A stretch of 64,000 nucleotides of DNA from Actinomucor elegans (lineage: Eukaryota; Mucoromycota; Mucoromycetes; Mucorales; Mucoraceae): the NCBI GenBank assembly GCA_026027325.1, contig JAMSLZ010000001.1, positions 4,278,001 through 4,342,000 on the forward strand. Direction: 5' to 3'. The notes under the pieces are model-generated. The model saw nothing but the letters and a program-made list of their open reading frames with translations. It was not told the DNA's origin and did no database searches. The position numbers and the translations under genes were made by a program. Numbering within the stretch: the first letter of the stretch is position 1; each line of letters begins with the position of its first letter. This document shows positions 35,816 through 47,492 of this stretch, in pieces.

Positions 35816-36540
35816 ACTGTATGGCTTTACTAATAAAGGATGTCACTTAGTAACCTGGACTATCTTACAAAATTCGATATTACAAAAGTGAGGTTTTGGC
35901 TAAAAGGTTTCGATAGTGTTAGAACCAGAACACATATGTTGGCAATAGTATAGTTATTTACATTGATTTTCATGGGTTGAGAGGTAGAAAAATGGTCTTC
36001 TGCTCTGTCTTGGAAGTCATCTTTTGAATTAACCAAAACCATTGACTCGATGAAAGGAAAGAAAAAGGGACAAAACAGACAGATAATCCAAGAAAAAGGA
36101 TAGGCTTTATATTTTCTGGACAGCATTTGAACTTCAGCGCACCAAAGAGGCATATATAAACGAGTCGCAAGCTAATTTGTCTATCAAACATATAGTAGTA
36201 TATTATTAGTAAAAAAATAAATAAACATGACTATAGACGGTTTGATGAGGCATGTTCTTGATTTTTTTTTTTGCTTCCAATATATACAATTGTTGGACAA
36301 CTATCAAAAGATATGAAGTCAGGATGACTTTAATCTGTTACCTTGTCGCACCTTACCTCAGCTAACCTTGGTGCCTATATCATAAAAAAATTACAGATGT
36401 ATACTTTGAACTATAAGAAGCATTATAACCTATCTTTCAACTACCTTTAATACCGCCAAATGGATGATGGAAAGAGAACACTACTACTCTGTGGCTATAT
36501 CGCTTTTTGATTGGATATCGATGATTTAATATATACTGGC
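35816..36540. other. Gene-free interval upstream of the WDR44-like gene
   Basis: AT-rich promoter-type sequence; only short open frames that lack support. Confidence 0.45.
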
Positions 36541-36720
36541 GGCGGCCATTACAGGGAAAATTCGAGTGAATTTCGAGTGAATTTCAAGTTAACCCGATTT
36601 GCAGGAGAATCGTTGCCGTTTCGAGTGAATTCAAGTTAACATGCAATTCACTTGAAATTTATCCCAAAAACATGTTAACCTGAAATTCACTTTACATTTA
36701 CATGATCTTCAGGTAAACCT
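36541..36720. repeat. Cluster of short direct and inverted repeats, likely element end
   Basis: Three direct copies of TCGAGTGAAT (36562, 36573, 36621) and two opposite-facing AATTCACTT words, mixed with GTTAAC repeats. Such subterminal repeat clusters are typical of DNA-transposon ends. No matching far end was located. Confidence 0.5.
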
Positions 36721-36904
36721 TTTTATTATCTTTATCACACATATTTTAAGCTTTTTTGTATGTATTAACCATGTATTATTTATTAGACCAGAGATAACAA
36801 TCATATCATTAATTACTAATTCAAATGCTGTAATCTTTTATTTAAATTAACGAAAAAGTAATAATAAAATTCTTTTTCGTTCAGGTCATAACCTCAATAG
36901 AAAC

Positions 36905-37217
36905 ATGCCAACTTACAAAATGTCTCAAGAAAACGATTTTTATATCGAATTATAGCAGCAGCAGACATATATGAAACAACAATTGCAGAGTCAGTATGCT
37001 TAGCTCCAACTGTTGTAACAACAACAGCAGTAACAACAATAACATCCATAACAAGAGTTCACTCAAGCTCGGGCACAATACATAATGGACACTTCTATAC
37101 CAACTCATTCTCTTTTGGTTCACCCAAAAAATGACTGAACCCCTACCAATGAACATGTTGAACTGATGAATTTAGGCCAACTTCTCTTCTGCCAGGCACC
37201 ACTTTATGGCAAGGTAT
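36905..37217 (+). pseudogene. Gln-rich open frame broken by seven stops
   Basis: From the ATG at 36905 one frame stays coherent for about 104 codons (MPTYKMSQENDFYIE, a Gln tract, then FTQARAQYIMDTSIPTHSLL and HVELMNLGQLLFCQAPLYG). It has TAG at 36953 and 37001, TAA at 37016, 37031, 37040 and 37049, and TGA at 37136. Each stop is one C-to-T step from a Gln codon (TAA, TAG) or an Arg codon (TGA). It looks like the N-terminus of an element-encoded or lineage-specific protein that has decayed. Confidence 0.55.
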
Positions 37218-37457
37218 GAAAAAACTTGATCAAATTTTATCCTCTGGTGGACGGCATTGGCTGTCAACCTCCTGATACGATCCCAGCTGCCTAGGAACAT
37301 TTACAAACCCACTGTTAACTTAGCTCCCACGCTTTAATATCTATTGAAAACACCGTTTACCAGCTTATCCCCCTTAGCAACACTTCTGCTAAAACTTGCT
37401 TTTTTGCTTAGAATAAGCCATTAAGCTCCTTTTTCCTTTTGTACGCTTTGTTCATGA

Positions 37458-37518
37458 CATCTGAAAATGCCATAGTTGATTAAGTTTTACAATAATCTCT
37501 AAAAAGCATGCAAAAACG
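37458..37518. repeat. Decayed repeat, copy B
   Basis: About 60 bp alignable to 39732-39790; several of the differences are G-to-A or C-to-T in this copy. Confidence 0.5.
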
Positions 37519-37728
37519 AACAATTTATTTCAAATTTTTCGCACATTTTAAAATCGTATACTTAATTTTTAGTATACATGCCACTCAAATGCAAAGCAAG
37601 TTCTTCATGTGAGCCGTGCATAGAAATGAAAAGAACTCTTCAATATTACCTTGCAAATCAAGGATAATACTGTCATCCGAAAAAATCTTTTGGAACAAAA
37701 AAATCGTAGGCTTTAAAAAAAAAAAAAT

Positions 37729-38060
37729 ATGGATGATTCACCAATAACCACTGCACCTTCAGCTTTATCATTGCATCCCCCTATTCAACGTATGATACCC
37801 AAACCAAACCAAAGAACGATATCTCAAAAGAACAAGCGAATAAATCAATGCAAAAAAGCCTTCGGGGTAAAACAGTTAATGATTATATCATGCACTATAC
37901 TTCCTTAGATGATCAAGCATTGGTAGTTCTTCAAACATATGCTATACAGAACGATAATGTCAAAAAAAATAGAAAAAGGTTACTGGAGAAAATTAAGTGA
38001 ATTTGGCGGACTCTAATGATGAATATGGTTGTAGAATTTTACTCTAGGCTAGAGTTCTGC
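37729..38060 (+). pseudogene. Frameshifted lineage-specific ORF remnant
   Basis: The ATG at 37729 opens MDDSPITTAPSALSLHPPIQ. A one-base frameshift near 37840 leads into KSMQKSLRGKTVNDYIMHYT and LDDQALVVLQTYAIQND, then KKNRKRLLEKIK. A TGA at 37998-38000 (one step from CGA) is followed in frame by IWRTLMMNMVVEFYSRLEF. The composition is protein-like across all pieces. Family unknown. Confidence 0.45.
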
Positions 38061-38449
38061 ATGATTATGAGGGCATTTAGGCCGTTATGGCTACTTTACA
38101 TCCAAAATAGAATCACAAGTCTTTCAATCACCCTAAGAGCATTATATAAGAGGGAATCCCTTTTTTTATTATACCAAAGTTACAAAGAATCTGAATACCA
38201 TTAATAGGCCTAATGGTATATAATATCAATACAACGCATGCTTAATAAAAGATGCACATTATCACTTGCATTCAACGTAGTCATCATAAATATGTTCAAT
38301 AAAAAACTCGTAATAAGACATGAATTCTATGGCTATGTAAAATATGTACATTCGCTTCATTTATATCCTTAAATGAGAATTCAATATTATTATACGGAAT
38401 CAATGATAACATTGGTTTCATGTATTTTTGTGTAATTTTATTGATAAAA

Positions 38450-38902
38450 TATCTCCATGAGCCTCACAACTGCTGGTACATGAAATGACCGAACTGATGC
38501 TGCATTCCACGAATTGCCATCTTCATAACACAAAGTAAGTATACAATGTGCTTAGTGGAAATACACTTAATGCTGCTTCTGTATATAAGTTCTATTGATT
38601 GCTCGGGTCAATATATACGAATAAACTTTCACAGCCTAACTTAAGCTTGCACCAGAATGTTAAAACGTATTGCTTAATTCTATTATAAATAAATTAGCTT
38701 CGTGTGCTTTCATACATTCATATTAAGTTAACCTTGGTACAATATTTGATTTGTCTTAAGGCTAACATGTACTGCATCATGTTCAGGTTGCTATCCCCAT
38801 AACTAAAAGTACATATACTTTGAGCTTAGAACAAGGTGCAAACAGCAGAAGCTTATTTCCATCTAAAGGATTCGACTTGGCTCGGGTGTCTACAACCTAA
38901 AG
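38450..38902 (+). repeat. Tandem duplication, copy 1 (453 bp)
   Basis: First copy of a tandem repeat starting TATCTCCA. Nearly identical to the next 464 bp. Confidence 0.9.
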
Positions 38903-39366
38903 TATCTCCATAAGCCTTACAACTGCTGGTACATGAAATGTCCGAACTGATGCTGCATTCCACGAATTGCCATCTTCATAACACAAAGTAAGTATACAAT
39001 GTGCTTAGTGGAAATACACTTAATGCTGCTTCTGTATATAAGTTCTATTGATTGCTCGGGTCAATATATACGAATAAACTTTCACAGCCTAACTTAAGCT
39101 TGCACCAGAATGTTAAAACGTATTGCTTAATTCTATAATAAACTCATTATGAATAAATTAGTCTCGTGTGCTTTCATACATTCATATTAAGTTAACCTTG
39201 GTACAATATTTGATTTGTCTTAAGGCTAACATGTACTGCATCATGTTCAGGTTGCTATCCCCATAACTAAAAGTACATATACTTTGAGCTTAGAACAAAG
39301 TGCAAACAGCAGAAGCTTATTTCCATCTAAAGGATTCGACTTGGCTCGGGTGTCTACAACCTAAAG
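38903..39366 (+). repeat. Tandem duplication, copy 2 (464 bp)
   Basis: Second copy, with an insertion of about 11 bp (AACTCATTATG region) relative to copy 1 and a few substitutions. Confidence 0.9.
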
Positions 39367-39400
39367 TATCTCCACAAGTCTTACAACTGCTGGTACAAGA
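39367..39400 (+). repeat. Tandem duplication, truncated copy 3
   Basis: The start of a third copy (TATCTCCACAAGTC, then TTACAACTGCTGGTACA) before similarity ends, so the array has about 2.1 units. Confidence 0.75.
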
Positions 39401-40354
39401 GCCTTGGATGAAATTAGAAGGAAATATACTAGGAGAGAAAGTCGAAAATTACAGTCGTTCCATTGTCTACTTAAGTGAAGTCTTTTGCTGAGTTCTAAAA
39501 ATATATTTTTCATCATTAATCAACGCGTGTTTCGAGAAGTGAGTGTTTTGGGTCCTCCTAGATGAGATTGGGCTGTTTTCTAACTGTATTTACGGACCTT
39601 GGTAATTATATCATTAACAATTGAAGTTGGAATGTCAAGTTCTTTTGAAGTTTCGATTTACCTTAATAATTAAACCGCAAAGCAAGCATACCGCGATTGA
39701 AATTGTCAAATTCCTTTCGTTTTGCTTGAGATATCTGAAAGTGCCATAGCTGATCGAGTTTTACAATATTCTTTAAAACGCGTGCAAAAGTGGATGATTT
39801 AATCCAAACTTTGAAGTAAATTTCAAAATAAATCTAGATATCATTTTAATGAAGCTATAAAAAATAACCTACATTTCATTGTCTTGTTTATATTTTTCAT
39901 TTATTGGAACATAGCTCGCCTAGACACCTGCACAACCACATTCTCTACATTACACTGCCTTCCTCAGATCATTTTCTTGACATATAGGCTGATCTCCGAC
40001 TCTAAGAATTGTCCATAAATCCTTTTTCTTGTCTCCATTCTAGCTTAGTACTACATATGCCTCTTCTTGAATTAACATCTTCTTCTGCCTCGTACATCAA
40101 GTTCTACCGCTCAGAGGCGCACAGCTTCCGTAAAATATTTCACTCTGGCTTGATCGTATAAAAATAGATAAAACTTTTACCATTATTGCTTCTTGTAAGA
40201 GTCTCTTTGCAGTATTTCAAGAATGTAGTATAAATACTTCCTAAAAAGTAAAAACGACATAAGCATATATTTTAATTTCCGCATTGAAATGACACTCGCA
40301 TTAAAAAGTATGTTTTCATTCTTTTTATCAAAATCATAACTGTTCAATGTAGCC
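39401..40354. other. Gene-free interval with element remnants
   Basis: Besides repeat copy A, no gene was recognised. The last 200 bp should be the promoter of the 568-aa gene. Confidence 0.4.
39732..39790. repeat. Decayed repeat, copy A
   Basis: Better preserved partner of 37458-37518. Both strands give short protein-like readings, so orientation is not settled. Confidence 0.5.
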
Positions 40355-42359
40355 ATGCCTAAATCCAAAGGAAAAGAAAAGACAGAATTAAACCCTACCT
40401 TTATCAATAACACATCAAAAAGAGCATGTCTCGGCGGTCTTCCGGGAAGCTTCAAATTACCCTCTGATTTAGTAAAGAAGTTGAAGATTCCTCATTTCGT
40501 ATCAGAACTTGAAGCACGTTCTTGGAAATGCGAAGAAAAATTAGTTGGAAAGTATTTTGAAAGAACAGCAAGAGCCGGAGATACGCCCGAACAAGTCTTG
40601 TCAGTTCTGATTCGCGTTATGAAGTCAATATCTAAAGCTCCACAAATCAGACCTAATTTATCTGGATACTGTGCAGCAGTTGCTTCTCAACTCACTACAG
40701 AGGATAGCAAGAAAAGATTCAAAAAACACTACAAAAAACAGAAAAATGAAATGGAAATCAAAGAAAATGAAGAAGAGGCCTCTATGGAAGCCAAGATCGT
40801 CAGTCGTATTTTAACCACATTAGAGACCAAAAATCACAAGGTTGAATTAAGGAAGAAGCTGGATGATATCTTTCAAGAAGAAAGTAATGACGATGAAGAG
40901 GTAATGTTTAACCGAAAGAAAGATACATGCTGTGACATTTTGAGTACTTAAATATTTTTTTTAGGACAATGTCACTACTTATACTGATAGTACATCTATG
41001 AATGATAATGAAGCTACTGAATATACTGCTGAATTCACTGAGGAGGATAATAATGATGAATTTGAAGAAAATCCATTCATGGAAGCCGAAGAGGTAGATA
41101 CTTCAGCTAATTACATGTTTTTAATGATGAATGTTTACTTACAAAAAAAAAAAATGAGTACCCTTCTTTAAAAGTTGTGAAAGAAAAAAACTTGTACAAA
41201 TTTCAAGCGCCCTCAAACCACATAGTTTCACCTCATAAACCAGTATTACAGGCCAAAGACCTTTCTGTTCTAAAAACCTATTTTGATATATGCATCAGCA
41301 ACGCCACCAAGGAAGCATCAGAAGAAACATATCTTGAATACCAAAACTATATGACAGACCAAAAACAGTACTGCTATCTAAAAAGAATGCCTGGTGTGTA
41401 TGAATCAATCATTGAACTTTTGGAATCCACTGAGCAAGAGCTGTTTAACAAGGTGGTTGCTTTACCTGATGATAAACCCTTCATTGAGTTTGTTAAATTT
41501 TCAATGATAGATTTCATCTTGAATTGTAAAAGACCTGGATTATACAATAATAATGACGAAAGAAGTGTTTTTTGTGAAGTAATTATCCCTATATTCAAAT
41601 CGTTTGGAAATTGTACTCGTAGTCTAACATACGCATGGTAACTATTATGGGTTTTGACTGATAGAAAGACATCCACAAATTAATACAAAGTTAGGTGCGA
41701 GAAAAAAGCAAAAGATTCAGATTATGTCTGGTTGGTCTCCAATGGTTTTACCAAAGAAAAGAAAAACAATATTAAATTGCTTGATGGTGTTGGGCAAATG
41801 ACAATTAACAGCATTATGAATTATTTATTAATGGAGTCGTCTGGGTAAATGATACTTGCAATTCTATATCAACCCAATCATCTAATCGATACTTTTATTA
41901 TAGATTGAATAACGACAATATTTTATCGCACTCGATAAATGATACACTCAAAAATATCAAAAGTGGCCATGATAACTTGAAAAGTTTCGTTTCAAATTAT
42001 CGCAATTCTTCCTTCACGACAATCAAAAAAGTCCATTTATTCTCTTGTCAAATCATTCGAAACAAAATGACTTTAGTTAAATATTCAATCAAATCACCCT
42101 CTACATGGAAAGTTGTTGAATGCCGTTCTGCATCTGTACCATTACATTTTTCAGATATTATTCAATATATCAAATTGTTTGAACTTTTCGCTTTCTTACT
42201 CGCAAGTATAATCAGTAGTTCATTTGATGCAGATACTTATTTGTAGTTTATTAGGATGATATCAGCAAACAAAAAGAAGTATTTAAACAATTGGAGCGTG
42301 AACATATGGGGATCATAGCTGTCGATGAAAAAGATACCATAGCACATTGTTTGCTTTAA
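40355..42359 (+). CDS. Lineage-specific hypothetical protein, 568 aa
   Basis: Six exons join without a stop: 40355-40900, 40965-41093, 41159-41637, 41695-41844, 41904-42201, 42255-42359. The last intron is GC-AG (GCAAGT donor). The N-terminus is basic (MPKSKGKEKTELN) with RACLGGLPGSFKLPSDLVKK, then a Lys/Glu-rich helical segment (about 125-180) and an acidic linker (ENPFMEAEE). The C-terminal half is globular: YAWCEKKAKDSDYVWLVSNG, LLDGVGQMTINSIMNYLLM, VVECRSASVPLHFSDIIQYI, and KQLEREHMGIIAVDE at the end. No catalytic motif is recognised. A dead copy of the C-terminal half lies at 53105-53565 on the other strand, which supports the exon model and shows this is a family. It appears specific to Mucorales-type fungi. 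Confidence 0.75.
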
Positions 42360-44263
42360 ATTGGTTTTGAACATTGCAGAATAGGCTTCATTAATCTAAA
42401 TTATATAACGATCTCTCTATATCTAAATTTCATCAGGATGGTGATGAGCTATTTGAAAAAAAAAATGTACAGGTTTTCACCAAGAATAGTGTGCTTTGTT
42501 GGAAAAAGTCCATTTTAATGTTTTAATTACTTCTAACAAAGTAGAATAATATCTTGGATTCCATTCATTATAATATGGCTGCGGAGTCTCTTTTAGATAC
42601 GATGGCAGCTCTAATGAAATGAACTTTTCTTGTTTATCCATTCAGCATGGCGAATGGAGAACCTGGGACTGAAATATTTCAAAAAGCTACTATTACAAAA
42701 TGTAAGAAATCTGGCTCCTTCATCATAACAGTATTTGCAAAACGCACCAGATTCCTATAACAGTCGCAAGCGTTGAGGATACTTATGACCGTAACAGTTA
42801 TAATAGATAAATAGTACATATTTTGCTTTAGTTTGCACCATTAGCTTGAGATCTTCTCTGTTATTATTCCCATTCAGATTGTAGTTACTTTAGTTGTAAT
42901 TTCCAGCACAGTCGTATATGGCGCTTTTTTTTTTTATGTACAGCGCAACTGTCAGAGAAGCAAACCTAAACTGCTTATATGACTTATTGATTAATTACTG
43001 TAGAATCTTTTACTAATATCTGAGTTATTCTTTTAGCTTGACCAATCAGTTGTTGTATATGCACTTCTGAATGGTTGCCCCAAATCAGGATAACATAATT
43101 ATAATAGATTGTTCAATAGTAACTGTCACATTTTTAATGACAAAGATATGTCGATACAGAAGACAATTACTGACAATTTTTACGTAGAACTAAATAACAC
43201 ATTCAATGATATACACATTGTCTTTATTTATTGATAAAAACTAGCTTTTGTTGGTCGCTTTAAATTCAAATATTTGATGTACAATGAAATTCAAAGTAAT
43301 TGCGCGTGTATTCTCACAGAGATAAGAAACTTATGTTTTTAACATCTCTACAGCTCTGGACAGATTCCGGTTAACACCACATCAGATGCCTAGGACAAGC
43401 TTAGAACGAACTAGTGCAACTGTTACAGCCTTTGGTTAACGAGAATACAATATAAGAAATAAACCAATAAATGGGAATAATTTAATTATCGTCTTTGATT
43501 TAAATCGAGGATCTGTCAGATACAATAGCATCCTTCGAATATGGGCTACTCAATAGATACGTTCAATACTAGCGTATTATTCCATGTCGCTTGAAGTTGT
43601 TTACAAAAGTTGACAGGTGACAGTTGGACAATAAGATCAATAACGTTATCTAATACATTTCCACACCAACGTTTTATTTTAAATGTACGCTTGATAAAGC
43701 GAGAAAACAGTGTATTGGAGATGCTCAAGTTCGAAACTAAATCTCTGTTTTGTTTGGATATACAGTTATATGATTTTTATAGATTAAATCTTGTGTGTTC
43801 ACTTCTATTCATCGTTCAACGAGCCGGAGAGTATTTTCCATGGGATCTACAGACAAGTATGGTGCATTGAAAACGGATGGTTTTGCTTTTGTATCGAGCT
43901 TCTGTCGAGTCTTTTTTTTTCTTCGTTTTAGTTAATTGGTGTTGCTAACTATTATAACTAAGGCTAATCCCTGGTAGTATCTTGAAGATCTCAAGCTGTG
44001 GAGCACTAAGAACCGCAAGAAAAAGGACGGTGATTATCTGCACAAGAGTCATAACTGAGTCGCTATCAAAGTTTCGTTGTAGCATTCATGTCAAGAACAA
44101 AATGTATGCCTAATCACATAATAAGCCCTGCAGCTATCATTATCATAAGTCGCTTTCTAATTCTGCTGAGCTTGTCCTGCATAAGAATCAAAGAGGAGTT
44201 GATCTAATTCAGTGAAAAAAAAAATTTTCTTTCTTGCGCTAACTTTTAGAACACTAAGTCGAA
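42360..44263. other. Gene-free interval
   Basis: AT-rich. Short coding-like fragments around 42550-42780 on the plus strand are broken by stops and not assignable. A T10 run lies near 42930. The last 100 bp are the Fun30 promoter. Confidence 0.4.
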
Positions 44264-47200
44264 ATGCCACCACCAACTGAACAATCATTTGGTCATAGTA
44301 CATCGAAACCTATTACGTCCTTCTTTGCACCTATAAAGAAACCGGAATCCTCAAACGATCGTCCAAAGATCGCTGTCAAAAGTTCGCTCAAAAGCAACAA
44401 CTTGCCTACCTTTGCTACCAAAACTGCAACCTTCAGCCCAACAAAGCCTATTAGTGGACCCTTTTCTCTCAGCAGAAACAACAGCAACAGCAGCAGCACA
44501 GACAGTATATCAAAGAACTTGGCCAAGTTCCGCTTCGAAGAAGGAGGATCTAAGAAGCCCCCAACAGATCTAAACTCGACCTCGCGTAATCTCAAGCAAA
44601 AGCAAACGTTTGACGATGAGAACGACGATGAAGATGGATCGGATTCGGACGAAGTCAGTTTCAAACGTGTCTTACGTACAAGGAAACCAACAAAAAAGAT
44701 AATCTCTTACATGCTTTCCTCTGACGAAGATGAAGCCGAAGGCGAAGGTTCTTCTTCGGATACAGCGAACAAAAAGAGAAAACGCAACATATTCGATAGC
44801 GATGAAGAGAATCAAGATGCTGACGATATGATGGATGATACTGTAGATGAAGCTTATGTAGATGCCAACGAGAAAATCAACAATGCTTATGCGGCCAAAG
44901 TAGAACAAGGTGAAATCGAACGTGTCAAGCGTGTTATGCCCGAGAAATCCTACGAGGAAATCCAACAGGCTATTCAGCAAGCAGGTAGTGTAGTAGGCGC
45001 TAGCAGGATCTTGATGAGAGAAGGTTCTTCTATGAAGAACAAGCGCACACGTATTGCGGATGATGAGGCATTGATGGAACGAAAGCAAAAAGAATTGTCG
45101 GAATTGCAGCGCGATCGCTTGGTGCTAAAGTATTTCAATACATGTACTTCAAAGGATTTGCAAGACGTGACAGGTTGTAAGCCTGAAGCTGCTAATAAGA
45201 TCGTTGAAGAGTTACGGCCGTTTATTGACATTGAGGATTTGGAAACCAAACTGAAACGCAACAAAGGAACTAGCGCCAAGTATATCGATACATTACAGGA
45301 AATGATGGATGGATATACAGCTGTAGATCAAGTCATTGAAAGTGTAGAGAATTTGGGCAGTGAATTACGCGATGTACTAAAGATTTGGGAAGAACTCGAA
45401 ACTGAAAATACGCGACATGCCTCTTCACCCTCCAGTCAAGACGCCTTAGAAGACGAACAGGATGAAAGCGCTGGATTGCATCTAAGCAAGTTGGATATGA
45501 GTCTTGTTCGTGATAAGTCAAGCCCTGAATATCAAGACGCAATGAAAGGTTATCTTGTTCAACAGCCCGAGATCATTAACAAAGACATGACTCTGAAGGA
45601 TTATCAGATCTTGGGTATCAATTGGATGTTACTCTTGTATCGCAAAGGCATTTCTGGTATTTTGGCAGACGAAATGGGCTTGGGTAAAACAGCACAAGTG
45701 ATCAGTTTCTTGGGTAGACTCTATGAATTAGGAGAACAAGGACCTCATCTTATCGTCGTTCCTTCATCTACTATTGAGAATTGGGCTCGTGAGTTTGAAC
45801 GGTTCTGTCCTACTTTAGAGGTACGCATCTACCATGGCTCGATGAAAGAACGCGAGGAGCTGCGCTATGATCTCAAGGCAGAAAACAAACTCAAAGCTTT
45901 TCAAGTTATTATTACCACCTATCAGCTTGCAACGGGCCAAATGGATGATCGCAAATTTCTCAAGAAGCTGTTTTGTCATTCAATGATATTGGATGAAGGC
46001 CACATGGTGAAGAATTGCAGCAGCTCTCGTTATAAAGCTTTGATGGGCATCTCCACGCCTTTTCGTCTCTTGTTAACTGGTACACCTCTCCAAAACAATT
46101 TGCAAGAACTGGTTTCCCTCTTGACTTTTATCATGCCTAGTACGTTCGCCGATAACCAAGAAGCAGTGCGATCCGTGTTCAAGATTCGAAATGCTGTTAC
46201 CTCTTCTTCTGATAATAAGAATGAAGCTTCAGTGCAGGTTTTATCAAAAGCACGTATTGAACGAGCCAAAAAGATGATGACACCCTTTTTGCTACGTCGT
46301 AAAAAGGAGGATGTGCTCAAGGACTTGCCTCAGAAGATTCAGGTGATTGAACGTTGTGAAATGACCAAGAGTCAAGCAGAAGTGTATTCGGATATTATTA
46401 CCAATACTAAAAAATCATACGAAAAATCACTCCTGGAGCCAGATCAACCTCAACAGCCAAAATCAGCCATGACAGAGCAGTTTGAGAGTATGACGAATAT
46501 CGTAATTCATTTAAGAAAAGCGGCAGACCATCCTTTATTGTTTCGCAAGATTTACAATAATGATTTACTAAAAAAAATGACCAAAGATATCAGACGCGAC
46601 GTCAAGTATTGGGATACAAACGAAGAATACGTGTATGAGGATATGACAGTCATGTCTGATTTTGAACTTCATAAACTATGTCAAGAGAATAGAGTAAGTA
46701 TTTGTAAATATATATATATATATATATATATATAACAAGTTGTTAACATATTCTTATAGACAATTAACAAATATCAGCTAAAAAATCAGGAATGGATGGA
46801 TTCTGGCAAGATAGAAAAGCTAAAGACTTTACTTCCTCAATTCAAAAAACAAGGAAATAAGGTTTTGATTTTCAGTCAGTTTACCAAGGTTTTGGATATC
46901 CTTGAGTTTGCCATGGATACTATAGGCATTTCTTTTGTTCGTCTAGATGGTGAAACCAAAGTGATGGAACGTCAAGCCATGATTGACGAATTCAATGAGA
47001 GTAAAGATATAGATGTGTTTTTACTAAGCACAAAGGCCGGTGGTTTTGGTATCAATCTGACTTCAGCAAAGTAAGAAATTCTGATTTGACATTTGTTATT
47101 GGTAAACTCAACCGTTTGCTTTAGTATTGTCATTTTGTACGATTTAGATTTCAATCCTCAAAACGATAGACAGGCAGAAGATCGAGCACATCGTAAGTGG

Positions 47201-47492
47201 ATATCGATACAAAGCAAAACAAAAAAGACTGATTGATCTTGTTTATGTAGGTGTTGGTCAAACAAAGGATGTCACTGTATACAAGTTGATCGCAAAAGAT
47301 TCTATTGAAGAGTATATATTGAAAATGGCCAATATGAAACTACGTTTAGACAAGAATATATCAGCAAAAGAAGGCGATATTTTAGAGGACAGTGAAGACA
47401 ACGATAATCAAAAGCAGAGTTTACAATCAATGATCAAGGAAGCATTCCGTATGGCTGATATTAGAGCTCAAGAAGTGCAAGAGCGTTCATGA
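44264..47492 (+). CDS. FUN30: Fun30/SMARCAD1-type SNF2 chromatin remodeller
   Basis: ATP-dependent nucleosome remodeller involved in silent chromatin and DNA-end resection in other fungi. Four exons (44264-46693, 46760-47070, 47125-47192, 47251-47492) give 1016 aa. The order is a disordered N-terminus with acidic tracts (DEEDE-like), a CUE-like helix pair (about 225-252, RVMPEKSYEEIQQAIQ), a region LVLKYFNTCTSKDLQDVTGC, then the SNF2 ATPase: KDYQILGINWM, ADEMGLGKTAQ (Walker A, about 467-477), DEGH (about 576) and LTGTPLQNNLQEL. The C-terminal helicase lobe has VLIFSQFTKVLDILE, LSTKAGGFGINLTSA and DRAHRVGQTKDV. The first intron carries a (TA)n repeat. The combination of CUE and DEGH is diagnostic for this subfamily. 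Confidence 0.95.

Noticed and set aside
36950..37156. Leu-rich minus-strand open frame
   Set aside because: It is the antisense shadow of the Gln-rich plus-strand frame.
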